A DNA stretch of 64,000 nt from Moesziomyces globuligerus (lineage: Eukaryota; Basidiomycota; Ustilaginomycetes; Ustilaginales; Ustilaginaceae). The notes under the pieces are model-generated. The model made no database searches. It saw only the letters and a program-made list of their open reading frames with translations, and had not been told where the DNA came from. Shown piece by piece: positions 9,315-19,652 of the stretch. Location: the NCBI GenBank assembly GCA_030849465.1, contig JARVLF010000015.1, positions 1,364,001 to 1,428,000 of the forward strand. The letters are read 5' to 3'. The position numbers and the translations under genes are program-made. The stretch's first letter is position 1. Every line of letters begins with the position of its first letter.

Positions 9315-10892
9315 ATGGCCAGTCCCAATGCACAGCCCACCGTGGCCGATGCGGCCCGGCTAATGGATTCGCTCCGCTTGGCGTCGGCCGAGGCCTCTGT
9401 CGAGCGGCCCGCCGCATCGTCAGCTGGACCGACAGCGCCGATTCGTCCTCCACAGCCTGCGCCGCCCTCGGGTGGCTCGCACACGCACACGTCGGCGAGA
9501 TCCATGGTTAGCGACGACTACGAGAGCATGTACGTTGCACGACATTCTGGAACGGGACTGCAGAAACCCGACGGCAAGAGACCTATGCCGAGCCTGCCTG
9601 CCGAGATCGTCTTGCTGATCGGCGCGCATCTGGCCTCGTCCGCTGCGACCGCGTCTACGTTTGACTGTCCACACGCATCCGTGCTGTCTTCCGGCTCATC
9701 GAGTCCTGCGCTGCTCTCGCTCGCTTCGGCCTCGCGCGCCTTCCGCAATACGCTCGTCCCGCTTATCTGGCAGACGCTCTGCATCAGGACGCCGCAAGAC
9801 CTCCCGCGGCTCGCATCCCTCCTGGCGGGCTACGATACCCTCGCTGTGCGATCTCGATCCCGCTCGCCCTCGGTCGTGCGTCGGTCGTCTCCCGACGCCC
9901 TTCCAGGCCGAGATGACGGGGCAGGAGGGCTGCGACATCCGCTTGCGCACATCCGGCGCATCGTCGTCTCGATTCCAGACAAGTACATTGACCTGGACCA
10001 GACGTTCCTGCTGAGTCTGCTGCGATCGATGCACCTGGCGCGGACCGCACAGCTCGAGCATCTCTCGTGGTCGGCGGAAGCACCTCCGAGTCCCGCAATC
10101 TGGCCGCTCGTCGCGCCGTCGCTCAAGAGCCTCGATCTCGACTGCAGGACGTTCTTCCAGGGCCACAGGGGGATGGCGGATCTGCATCGGCTTGAGGTGC
10201 TGAGGATGACGGCGTACGATAGCACGCTCCTCCCCCGCGGCGCTGTCCACGTCCTCGAATCTCGACGTGACCCAGCTGCGGCTTTGGACGGGAGGGACTC
10301 GATGGATGTCGACGAGATGCCGGACGGCGAAGCGCGTGGAAGGCAAAGTCCGGTCGAGGAGCTGCAGCGCTCGGTCGGCGTGGTCCGGCGTCAAGCCCGA
10401 CATATCTATCTCGACGCCGTCTCGGAACCAGCGGCACAAATCGAGTCGATAGAGAGAAGCGGAATGAGCCGATTGCGACACCTCAGCCTCTCGTCTTCGA
10501 AGACTTCGGTGTTGCATCAGACAGCATTGATCTCGGCGGGGTGTTTCGTCGGGTTAACGTGTCTCGACATCTACGCGGTGACTCCAGAACCCCCTTTGGC
10601 GAGGGCGATCCTCTCGGCCGCGGATACGCTCACGCATCTGCGGCTGGTGCTGGACATTTCGGGTGCGTTTGGGCACTTTGACGCGCTCTGGAGCGCGCTC
10701 TCACACCAGCTGCCGCGGCTTGTGCAGCTCGAGGTCGACCCCATGCCGCAGCAAAACACCGCCCCTAGCTTCAGCGCCTTTGTCGACTCGTGTCCGCGTC
10801 TGGCATACATTAACGGTCGCAATCCGCACAGCTTCCCGCCCTGCTTTGGCGCCTTTGACCCCGCACATCCCTCAGGAGCCCTCCCCTTCTAG
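9315..10892 (+). CDS. F-box-like protein
   Basis: The protein has 525 residues. The first in-frame ATG is at 9315; the frame is open slightly further upstream without an ATG. Residues about 91-165 read LPAEIVLLIGAHLAS, then a polymorphic-looking Ser/Ala insert, then SLASASRAFRNTLVPLIWQTL. This is the helix pattern of a fungal F-box, which would bind Skp1 in an SCF ubiquitin ligase. The remainder has scattered Leu-rich segments (LKSLDLDCR, RLRHLSLSSS, LTCLDIYAV, LTHLRLVLD) consistent with a degenerate leucine-rich-repeat substrate-binding half. The target is unknown. The stop lies only 44 bp from the stop of the opposing Med16-like gene, so the transcripts almost certainly overlap at their 3' ends. 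Confidence 0.7.
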   Translation: MASPNAQPTVADAARLMDSLRLASAEASVERPAASSAGPTAPIRPPQPAPPSGGSHTHTSARSMVSDDYESMYVARHSGTGLQKPDGKRPMPSLPAEIVLLIGAHLASSAATASTFDCPHASVLSSGSSSPALLSLASASRAFRNTLVPLIWQTLCIRTPQDLPRLASLLAGYDTLAVRSRSRSPSVVRRSSPDALPGRDDGAGGLRHPLAHIRRIVVSIPDKYIDLDQTFLLSLLRSMHLARTAQLEHLSWSAEAPPSPAIWPLVAPSLKSLDLDCRTFFQGHRGMADLHRLEVLRMTAYDSTLLPRGAVHVLESRRDPAAALDGRDSMDVDEMPDGEARGRQSPVEELQRSVGVVRRQARHIYLDAVSEPAAQIESIERSGMSRLRHLSLSSSKTSVLHQTALISAGCFVGLTCLDIYAVTPEPPLARAILSAADTLTHLRLVLDISGAFGHFDALWSALSHQLPRLVQLEVDPMPQQNTAPSFSAFVDSCPRLAYINGRNPHSFPPCFGAFDPAHPSGALPF

Positions 10893-10936
10893 CACACCAG
10901 ACTTGCACAGCGCATGTGGATAGAATGCAGTCGAGT

Positions 10937-13900
10937 TTAGAGCACCCACCAGCCGCCACCGCAGAGACACTTGTAGCGGAACGCGCCCGCGGCCCGATCC
11001 GGCGAGACCTGAACATCAATGAGCGAGGGTGGCGTGGGCGGAATGAGTGGCATGAAGGGCAGCGGTGGGGCGGAGCCTTGCATCTGGAACTGCATCATCT
11101 GCATCTGCATCTGCACCTGCATTTGCATCTGCATCTGGACCGCCGGCGGCAGCGTGGGGTCGATCATCATACCTCCCGCCTGCTGCGGCGCTGGCAGCAA
11201 GTACGTGGCCTGAACCGCGTCTTGAGATCCAGCACCGCATCGTACGCACCGCTTGGCTCGCAGCACCTCGACCCTAGCCTCTGTCGACCCTGCTACGCCG
11301 TGGGGTTCGGACGTGGGTCGAGCAGCGTGCGTGCGCAGAAGCGTCGCTGCGTCGTTAAGGATCGCCGACTGCGTGACGGCCGAGCGGAGCGAGGTCTTGC
11401 GGACGATATCGCGCGGTCCGTCGCTTCGCTTCGCCGACATGGCCGCTAGCGCCTTGACCAACGGCGACGCTTGTTGGTCTGCCTCATGTGCGCTCGGTTC
11501 GTACAGCACGCTCCTCTCGTCGGTGACGTCCGTCGGTGCGACAAAGAGCGCCAGCACATCGACTAGCGCTCCGGACTCTGCATCCCCGATCGCGCCTAGC
11601 AGCTTGGTCGTCACGCCCTCTTCCTCCGTCTTGACCCCCTCCGTGTCGAGCTTCGCGCCACCGAGGGTGGCCCACCAGAACCGGTCGGCCGATCTTCCCG
11701 CTGGGCCCGCGGCGCCTGCTTCGGCCTCGATCCGGGCGAGGAGCTGGGCAAAGTCGACGAGGTCGACCGAGGCATCGCCCGTGATGTGCGCGAGCGACTC
11801 GCGCGCCAGAGCCATCTGCTCGCTCACCGCCATCATCCTCCCGCCCTCGACGCCGGCCAGCAACGCCAGCGCATCGCGCGCGCTGCCGCTCGTCGGCGGA
11901 GGCAGGTTCTCGCGACGCGCCGTGCTGGCAAGCCACTCTGCAAAGTCGCACAGATGCGCGACGATCTGCAGCACCAGCTTGCGCGGCGTCTGCTTGCTGA
12001 GCATCCGCACGAATTCCTCCTCAAACGCCTCACCCGCCTCGCCTGCCTTGGCCTCGTGCGTGGACCCATCCACCGCAGCCGTGGCCAGCGCGAGCTTACT
12101 CACGCCGTCCAAGAGACCGAGCAACCACTGCAACTGCGCGAGCAGCGGCCAGACGCTCTCAAGACGGTAGTAGACGCGCGTGCGCGTCTCGCCCGCGGGC
12201 GCACCGTTGGTCGCGGGCTTGGCGCCTTTCTTCTTGCCTTCGTCCTTGACAGGGTTGATGGGCTCCTGCACCGTCACGCGCGCCAGGCGCAGCAGCTGGA
12301 AGCATAGCCCGAGCTCGAGTACCAGCCTCTGCAGCCGCACCGACTCCCCCGCTACCGCCTCCGACGACGACGATGCGGCGGTAGAGGAGCTGATGGCCAT
12401 GCGGATCTGGAGCAGACGCAGAGCTTGGTGCAGCGGGATCGAGTTGGTATCGTGGCTGGGTCCCTTCTGGGTGGCGCCTTCGATCTTTACCAGCACGTCC
12501 TGGCGCTTCGAGTCGGTGATCTTGAGCAGGTCGGCCACGTCGACGAGCAGCTTGGCCTCGTCGCCGTGCGCGCACGCCTTGTAGGCGCGGCGTACGTCCG
12601 AGGCATCCGTCGCGCGCAGACACGACAGCGCAAGCAGCTGAGCCATCCGACTCGTCGCGCCGTCCTTATCTTCGGCGGGCTTGTCCTTGTCCGCCTGTGC
12701 GCTGGATGGCGCTTGATGCCAGGGGAGCTTCCACATGACCATCGCCGCGCCGCTGTGCGCCAGCGCAAATGCGGCCACAAGCGCACCGTTGGCAGACACT
12801 GTGGGTCGCGACGACCGCAACAGTGCATGCGGAGGCACGGAGATCGCAGCCGTCGCGCTTGGCTGGAGCGTGTGCAGGTCGAGCCACGTCAGCTGCTCCG
12901 ACAGAAGCGCAGGTCGGCCTGGAGAGGGCGACATGAAGGTGAGGAGGCAGCTGTTTGCAGCCACTAGGCCAGGAGCGTCCGTGACGAGCGCAGTGACGAG
13001 GCGGTCGCGCAGCGGAGTGGCGTGCACGAAGCGCAGCTGCCAATCGAGCCACGCAGGTGCCTGGCCTGCTTTGCGGCACTCGAGCGAGCCAAACGCATCG
13101 CTCAGCTCCGCCTCGGCCTTGTGTGCATCCCACACAGCGACCGTGCTGCGCAACCCCGCGGTCGGTTCCTTCTCCGCAGTCTCGTCCTCCACGTCCAGAG
13201 ACGACCAACACGCCACGAGCCGGAGCGAGTCGCTCTTCACCACCGCGCCGCCGGTCTCTTTGCCGCCCATCTCGGCCCACGTCAAAACGGTCAGTGCCTC
13301 GGGATCCACATCAAGCCCCGCTTCGGCCGCATTCTCGCTCGAGCCGACATTTTCGAGCGAGACGGGCTGCAGCGGGCGCGTGGTCATGCTGATCGTGTCT
13401 CCGCCCAGGTCGATGGTGACCTCGGTCAGATCGACCAGCGCCTTGGCGGCGCCCGCGCGCTTCGAAGCGACGAGCAGCACCGGCTCGTTTGCCGGCATCC
13501 CGACCGCCAAATGCGAGATGTGCGCCTCATCCCCACCCTCCCCACCGAAATCACCGTCTGCCTCAGCATTGAACAGCGACGTGTACGCTGCGCTCGTACC
13601 CTCTTGCCGTTCCGCGCCTGCCGAAGAATCCAGCGTCACGGGTGCGGGCTGCAGCATGGGCGTGTGTAGGTGGGACTGCAGTACGGTCGTGAAGAACTTT
13701 GTGCGCGCCTTGGCATTGTCCCCCAGAGCATCTGTCTCGCGCCTATCCTTGTCCGTTCGGCGACTGCATAGCAGAATGACCTGTCCGTGCTGCCCGAACA
13801 CCACCAGAGCTACATCGGTGTCAGTTTCCGCCTCGTTGGCTGTGGTGGAGGGCACGAAGGTCGGCCCGCGCGATGCGAGCCGCTCGACCGGCGCGCTTCC

Positions 13901-14908
13901 GTACTGGCTCGTCGACGGTGGCTCTGACGGAAGCACGATGCGACGGCGGCGGTTGAGCCAGGTCACTTTAGCCACGCCGCCGTGCAGCTGTATTTGATCG
14001 GAGTTCTGAGAAGGCGAGGCGCGGGCAGTGTCCTTGAGGATTTGCTGACCCTTGTCATTGACCTTGAGCACGTTGTCCGCCTTGCCAGCGGCTGCTCGCC
14101 CGCGGCGCTGAGTGGCATCGACCGGAATGGAGTCGGCGAGCTTCCAGTCGTTCAGCGCGCCCGTCTCTATGCGCGACCATATGCAAAACCTGCCCATCGC
14201 CTCCGAGCCCGAGTCTGACGACGCTATCGTCGATGCTGCCGCAGCTGCGGGGTTGGCCGGAGCAGGCAAGGTCGCGTCGAGGGGTACGCTGCCGCTGAGT
14301 TGGCTGATCATCGGAATGGCTGCAGCCGCTTGGCCATTTGCAGCATCCGTGCCATTCTGCAAGGCCTGTGCATCCGACGGCAGCGAAGGCAGTGAGGACG
14401 AGTTTGCTGTCGCGCTGGGCAGAGCCGGGAAGTAGGCGCAGAGGAGATATCCGCATGGGCTGAAGGCGATATGGACTGGGTCACCGTAGCGCACGCGTTG
14501 CTGAGCATCCGGTGCCGGAGTTCGTGGCTGAGACGGTCCTGCGGATGGGGTTGGGCTGAACGTCGGCTGGTCGGGGTACAGGTGACTAGGTCGTATCCAG
14601 AGCTTGGACGACTCTGGGGCGGGGTATCGTACGATCACATGTCCACCGGCTGTGGCGATACCCGAGCTGGAGATACCGGAGGCAGTAGCGACCACGTTCT
14701 GCGGCGACCAGTCGATCTGCTGCTGATCCGCATGGCCGCGCTTTAGGCGGTGAAGCTGCTCGCAGACGTCGATGCCATTCTCGAGGTACTGGGCATGGCG
14801 CAGCGACTGGCGTTGCTCGGAAGTGAGGGCCTTGCGAGTGACGCGCTTCTGCGAGCGCGACGGGCCATCGGTGTTGTGCGGACGCTTGGCGGGCGTCTCT
14901 ATCGACAT
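10937..14908 (-). CDS. MED16: Probable Mediator tail subunit Med16
   Basis: The protein has 1,323 residues in one exon. The N-terminal two thirds contain beta-propeller-like segments, for example IDWSPQNVVATAS near residue 67, VHIAFSPCGYLLCAYF and GGVAKVTWLNRRRRIVLP. A helical region rich in Ala and Leu follows. The C-terminal end has a CxxCG pair (Cys1221, Cys1224) and, about 90 residues later, a CLCGGGWW ending (Cys1314, Cys1316). This split Cys pattern with a terminal CxCGG-W matches the end of Med16 from animals. Between the two Cys pairs lies a Met/Gln-rich repeat and a Pro-rich stretch. Med16 links gene-specific activators to RNA polymerase II through the Mediator tail. The assignment rests on overall architecture and the C-terminal motif; the propeller is weakly conserved. 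Confidence 0.62.
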   Translation of the reverse strand: MSIETPAKRPHNTDGPSRSQKRVTRKALTSEQRQSLRHAQYLENGIDVCEQLHRLKRGHADQQQIDWSPQNVVATASGISSSGIATAGGHVIVRYPAPESSKLWIRPSHLYPDQPTFSPTPSAGPSQPRTPAPDAQQRVRYGDPVHIAFSPCGYLLCAYFPALPSATANSSSLPSLPSDAQALQNGTDAANGQAAAAIPMISQLSGSVPLDATLPAPANPAAAAASTIASSDSGSEAMGRFCIWSRIETGALNDWKLADSIPVDATQRRGRAAAGKADNVLKVNDKGQQILKDTARASPSQNSDQIQLHGGVAKVTWLNRRRRIVLPSEPPSTSQYGSAPVERLASRGPTFVPSTTANEAETDTDVALVVFGQHGQVILLCSRRTDKDRRETDALGDNAKARTKFFTTVLQSHLHTPMLQPAPVTLDSSAGAERQEGTSAAYTSLFNAEADGDFGGEGGDEAHISHLAVGMPANEPVLLVASKRAGAAKALVDLTEVTIDLGGDTISMTTRPLQPVSLENVGSSENAAEAGLDVDPEALTVLTWAEMGGKETGGAVVKSDSLRLVACWSSLDVEDETAEKEPTAGLRSTVAVWDAHKAEAELSDAFGSLECRKAGQAPAWLDWQLRFVHATPLRDRLVTALVTDAPGLVAANSCLLTFMSPSPGRPALLSEQLTWLDLHTLQPSATAAISVPPHALLRSSRPTVSANGALVAAFALAHSGAAMVMWKLPWHQAPSSAQADKDKPAEDKDGATSRMAQLLALSCLRATDASDVRRAYKACAHGDEAKLLVDVADLLKITDSKRQDVLVKIEGATQKGPSHDTNSIPLHQALRLLQIRMAISSSTAASSSSEAVAGESVRLQRLVLELGLCFQLLRLARVTVQEPINPVKDEGKKKGAKPATNGAPAGETRTRVYYRLESVWPLLAQLQWLLGLLDGVSKLALATAAVDGSTHEAKAGEAGEAFEEEFVRMLSKQTPRKLVLQIVAHLCDFAEWLASTARRENLPPPTSGSARDALALLAGVEGGRMMAVSEQMALARESLAHITGDASVDLVDFAQLLARIEAEAGAAGPAGRSADRFWWATLGGAKLDTEGVKTEEEGVTTKLLGAIGDAESGALVDVLALFVAPTDVTDERSVLYEPSAHEADQQASPLVKALAAMSAKRSDGPRDIVRKTSLRSAVTQSAILNDAATLLRTHAARPTSEPHGVAGSTEARVEVLRAKRCVRCGAGSQDAVQATYLLPAPQQAGGMMIDPTLPPAVQMQMQMQVQMQMQMMQFQMQGSAPPLPFMPLIPPTPPSLIDVQVSPDRAAGAFRYKCLCGGGWWVL
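11089..11150 (-). repeat. In-frame hexanucleotide repeat coding Gln-Met
   Basis: Repeats of a TGCATC-type hexamer encode alternating Gln and Met near the C-terminus of the Med16-like protein. The tract separates the two cysteine pairs of the probable zinc-binding end. Confidence 0.7.
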
Positions 14909-16213
14909 GCTGTGCAGATCAGATGGCCATCGAAGGCGCTGCCGCCCAGGCAGAAGTCGTTGGCTGTATGATGACGATGTCGTCCAGCGGTGTTCGGTGC
15001 AGACGCTGATTTGCTGGGTCGAGGGTTCGCTGCTGAACTGAGATGAGGGGAAGGTAAGTATGAAGAAACGAAGGTGAACGCCCCGTGCTGTGGAGTTGGC
15101 GTGCTTCTCGAATCCGATATCGCATCAGGCCCGACTTCCGCGATTTCGAGGACCAGAATATGTTAGACCGCACAATACAGCTCGCGCAACCGAACGAAAC
15201 TGGATCTGAGTTTGCTTCGGCATCTGCTGTCGGCCATCACCGCGTTGCAGCACCACTTTCGAAGCATCCCGGACCCACCTCATTCATGCCGCTCCGCCTT
15301 TGCCGACCACGTTGTTGAGAGATCCGAGCGCAGATGCTTGTTCACACATAGCATAGCAATACCAGATGCGTGAGGCTGGTCGGGGCCGCTATGAAGAAGC
15401 CCTGCCACCTGAGCGAAATCATGAGCGGGACGGTGAGACACGTCTATTTAGCTCTGGTGAGGTGAGCTTGGAAGCGATCGGCGGTGCATGGACCTCGGTT
15501 GGGTCGAAGGCGTGTGCGGTGAGCCGAAGTCTCGTTGTTGCTCTGCGCCACTTTGAGCGTCGACAAAACTCGCGAGCTCAAGCCGCCGCCGATTGTACGC
15601 CATCCGCCTCCATTGAGCGCTGACCGCGCCTGTCCTTGGTTCGAATGTGGCTCCTCCTTCTCTTCTCCTGCGAACTGGGCTGTCCCCAGCTGTTTCACGG
15701 CGTCGGATAGCGGAAGTCGGAGGGCCGATGCGCCATGGCCAGCGGAGAATTTGGAGCTCTGACTTTGGCAGTTCGGGCTTGTGCAATCGAATGTTCCGTC
15801 CGCTCGCTGCTAGTCTGGTTCAGCCCAGCCAGGCCCGATAGGCCCAATAGGCCCTAGAGCGGGACTGCGGTGGGAGGGCGGCGACCTCCAGTCCACGTGC
15901 AGGACGATCAAGCCATGGCAACGCCGTACATCTGTTCGGATCCCGACTGCGCCGATGTGCAGACGCTGGTGGAAGGTCGTCGCGGCTGATACTGTAAATT
16001 TACGGTTCGGTGGAGTTGGGATCGCATGGCAACGAGGCGCCACGACCCTCCCGCATGCCAATCGCTCGCCTGTGCGTGCTGGGGTGCGGTTCGGACAAGC
16101 GAAGGCTTACCCCGCCATGTTTTTGCAGCGGTTTGAGCCTTGATGCTTCGGCTGATTGCTGTGCTGGCAAGCGAGCCGGCCGATGGGCATTTCGAGGTGG
16201 CTTTGTGCGGCGG

Positions 16214-16265
16214 CGGCTGGCTGGCTGGCTTGCTGGCTGGCTGGCTTGCTTGCCTGCTCGCTGGC
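16214..16265 (+). repeat. CTGG/CTTG simple repeat
   Basis: GGCT-unit tandem copies with CTTG variants lie in non-coding DNA about 2 kb before MSB2. This looks like slippage-derived sequence; no function is inferred. Confidence 0.7.
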
Positions 16266-16829
16266 AAAATGCAAAAAAAAAGCTCTTTTTCGGGTTGCTT
16301 GGGATTGATGTGCAGCGGAGCAACCACGCGTAGGTGAAGCAGCCAGGCAGGCAGCCAGGCCGCAAGGCCGCAGGGACCCACCGAGGCGCGCGCGCGTCGA
16401 TTGACTCAGTGTTGTTCTCGCTTCCAAGCCGCACCAGGCTGTACAGTAACTTAGCGTGTGCCTGTCTGTTGAGGTGCCTGGACAACCACCACCGAGCCTC
16501 GCACCTTGGGCCTCTCTCTGCTTTGGGTCGGCTCATCCGCACGGTGCAAGAGATGCTTTTCCGCACCTCGCCTGCCCCTGCTTTCTGCACGGCCCGCAGC
16601 CTCGAGCCCTTACCAACTACAGTCCTCGACACGCTCTCGAGAGAAGCTCAGATCAAATCAGACCATGGCTCTGCTCCTGACGAGCCGATGCCAAGCGCCG
16701 TGCTTTGGGCCGACGAAGCGTCCGAACAGCGCTAGTGGCAGCGGAGTTGATGCGGCGGTACGCCGACGTGAGACTGCAAAGAGCAGCTCAGCGGCCGCTG
16801 CGGCTGGAGCGACGCATGGGAGTGCAGGG

Positions 16830-16862
16830 GCGTTTGCAGCGCGTTTGCAGCGCATTTGCAGC
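16830..16862 (+). repeat. Three tandem 11-bp repeats (GCGTTTGCAGC)
   Basis: Two identical copies and one copy with a single change (GCATTTGCAGC) run head to tail. The unit is close to one helical turn, so the sites would face the same side of the DNA. They lie about 1.4 kb before the MSB2 ATG. Confidence 0.65.
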
Positions 16863-17057
16863 TCGGTTGCCAGATTTCACGCCGACGTGCTTTGGGGACC
16901 AGAGCGCGCGGTTCGTTCTTTGTTCTTTTTCCACGCTGGATTCGAGTGTGAGCGTGTGCGCCTCGGCGTCGCTTCTCCGCCACCGCCCCTCGTTTTTGGC
17001 CTTTGGGCCATTGGCCATTTCCAAAAATCCAGGGTGGTTCGCAGCACGCTGCTACTG

Positions 17058-17069
17058 TACTGTACAGTA
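17058..17069. promoter_or_regulatory. 12-bp palindrome TACTGTACAGTA in the MSB2 upstream region
   Basis: This is a perfect palindrome, preceded by another TACTG. The core CTGTACAG also occurs at 16439-16446 in the same upstream region. No known factor is assigned. Confidence 0.35.
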
Positions 17070-17907
17070 GGCTCAGGCTCGGGCAAGAGGCGTGTCTGTG
17101 AGCGCGGTTGCTGTCCTCTTTGTCAATTGGGCTCGGCGAGGCCGAAGGCTTGAGTCTGATGCGAATGGGTTGTGGTTGGAGCATGGTTGGCTTGGTATCG
17201 TCCCTCTTTTCCACACACACACACGCTCCCTCCTCTCTCACCGCTGCGCGACGGAGGCTTCTGCACGTCGTTCATCATCCCCCTCATCCCCTCCCACCGG
17301 CCCTGCGCATCCACAACTTCGTCGCTGGTTCGTCGAAATCGCGCCTTCCGCCAACTCGGCTCGTCCGTTTCCTCCTCCTCCATCATTCATTTTCACCAGT
17401 AGCCCTTCTACTCTTCTCCGTCCCCCTCCTCAACCTTCATCCCTTCTCGACAGCTTCGTCTCCGACCGCTTCCTGCCTCTCAGCGCCACACTCTTTCCTA
17501 TCACGCACGCTCGGTCGACATCCTCTGCATTACCATTCATTTCACTTCCGCTCCACAGGCCGGCTCTGTGGCTTGCATGCATCTCGCCTCCATCCCGACT
17601 GCTACCCTCTCAACCATCGCCGACCTTGGCCGTCCAACATCCTTCATCTCACCGTCCTTGCGCTCCCACCCCCCCGACATCATTATTGCATCCCCGTCAA
17701 CCATCTCGTCTTTCCAGCTCCGCTAGCCAACTGCTCGGGCCCCGATCGCGTTCCTTCCTTTCGAACCGCTCAGGCCGCCTCGCTCGCTATCCTCTCTGCT
17801 CTTTCTCGACGCTTCCTCGACCGTCTTCTGCCGCTCTCGCGCTCGGCCCACTTCATTTGCCCTCGTCTTCACGCACCTCGCTTCGATCCACGCGTCGACA
17901 TCATAAG

Positions 17908-18237
17908 GTGAGTCCCGCCCTTTCCACACACGCGCCTCTTTCTCCTTGTCTCCCCATCCATCTTTCACCTCTCTACACCATCCCCCTATCCACTTTCTCG
18001 CCCTTCCACCCTCTCATACCCGTGTCGATCTTGTCATAAACATCTTCGGCCGCCGCTTCGCTCTTGACCGCCAGCACCATCACATTCCCGCTCCATCTCC
18101 CTGCCGCGTCCTACACCCGTCGCTTCGCCGTCCGATGCTCTCGCCATAACAGCTGCGCCTCTGGCTTCCCAATACTGATCCCCCCCACATTCTTTTGGTT
18201 CTCCGTCTCTTGCGCGCATTCGACTTCCTTTACACAG
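17908..18237 (+). other. Candidate intron in the MSB2 5' leader
   Basis: GTGAGT at 17908 and TTTACACAG ending at 18237 flank 330 bp of CT-rich sequence that contains a branch-like CTGAT near 18175. The acceptor lies 27 bp before the MSB2 ATG. This is inferred from splice consensus only. Confidence 0.45.
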
Positions 18238-18264
18238 CTTTGTCTTCGTCTTCATCCTGCCATC

Positions 18265-19621
18265 ATGGTCGCCTTTCAGCCTGCCTTTAGGCTCATGCTC
18301 GTCAGCCTCCATCTTGTCCTCTTCTTGGCCGTCGACTCCGCTTCAGCACTCACCAACGACGCTCATGCCGATGGCGGCGCCAACGCACAGGCCGCCGTCC
18401 GTCGCCATGCAGCACGTGCAGGTCGCCTGTCAAAACGCTTTCCCCCTGTCCCAGCCTCCAACGCCCAAGGCAGTGGCATGAACAGGAGGCAGCGAAACGG
18501 TGGCATCTTCGGTCTCACCCCGGACCAGATCGACCAGATTCTCGGCAACGACCCTGTGGAGAACGATGGCAGCATCTATCCGGCTTCCAACTCCACCAAC
18601 TCCTCTTCCACATCCACCCGCTCCTCTACTCGCACGCGCAGCAACACCGACTCGAGCGACCCGTCGAGCACGTCTTCCTTCAGCCGCTTCTCTTTACCCA
18701 ACGCCAACTCGACTTCCACCTCGCCCACCAGCTCCCCGACCTCGGCCTCCTTCACCCGCAACTCTGCCGCTCCATCTTCCACCGCCTCCTCCGACTCGTC
18801 CCCGGACCCGTCCCAGGACGGCGCGTCCGCGAGCGGCCCGGCTTCGCGCACAAGTGCTGCCTCGAGTACCGCTGACGACGGCGCGACGCCTTCCACCTCG
18901 GCGTCTAGTCCAGCGGCCACGTCCACTCAGTCCAACGACTCTGGCGATCACGATTCGAACGGCCTCGGCGGCCTTCTCGGCAGTTTGCTAGGCCACCCAG
19001 CCACCTCGTCCTCGGCAGCACCCCAGCAGACGCAGTCGAGCGCGGATGACTCTCCTGCCCCTCCCAAGCCAACTTCGAGCTCATCGGGCGACGGCGACAG
19101 CAACAGCGACGACAACGGCGATGCGCCCACGTCGTCCAGCCGTCCAGCCAAGCAGACCCAGCCCGATTTCTACAGCTACACGCCGCAGGCCACCCGTTCC
19201 GCCGCCTCGGAAGCTCCCTCGTCGACTGGGCTCGTGCAAAGTCTGCTGCAAGGCTTGGGTCCCTCATCCTCGGCCGACGACACCGGCTCGGCCTCGCCGA
19301 CTCCCACATCGTCGGGTTCCGCCGCCAACTCGGGTGACGGCTCGGATACTCCTACGTCTACCCGGACTGGCCAGAGCGCGTCTCCCACGCCCACCAGCGA
19401 TTCCGATGGCAGCTCGACCACCTGGACCGGCACTTCGGACCACGGCACCGCTACCAACACCGATGCTGGCACTGCCACCTCCACATACTCGGACGGCTAC
19501 GGATCTGCGACCATCACTGAGGCGCCCACCTCTAAATCGCAGGCTACGGGCGCACACCCTACGGGAACTGCAACCGACTCCGGATCAGGATCGGGATCGA
19601 GCGTCGATCCTCAACCATCGT

Positions 19622-19652
<31 letters not shown>

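Larger units (their letters stand above)
14909..18264. promoter_or_regulatory. 3.36-kb divergent upstream region of the Med16-like gene (-) and MSB2 (+)
   Basis: No convincing gene is seen. The region holds CTGG-type simple repeats (16214-16265), three tandem 11-bp copies (16830-16862), palindromes (15994-16003, 16439-16446, 17058-17069), and a strongly pyrimidine-rich stretch from about 17200 to the MSB2 start. That stretch is probably transcribed leader and includes a candidate leader intron. Open frames here are low-complexity translations of CT-rich DNA. Confidence 0.5.

Noticed and set aside
12735..13997. 420-codon frame antisense to the Med16-like gene
   Set aside because: Ser/Ala-rich shadow of the long minus-strand coding frame.
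15630..15660. GGTTCGAAT, a tRNA B-box-like sequence
   Set aside because: No A box, acceptor stem or anticodon arm at the right spacing; 9163-9186 and 48200-48215 were rejected on the same ground.
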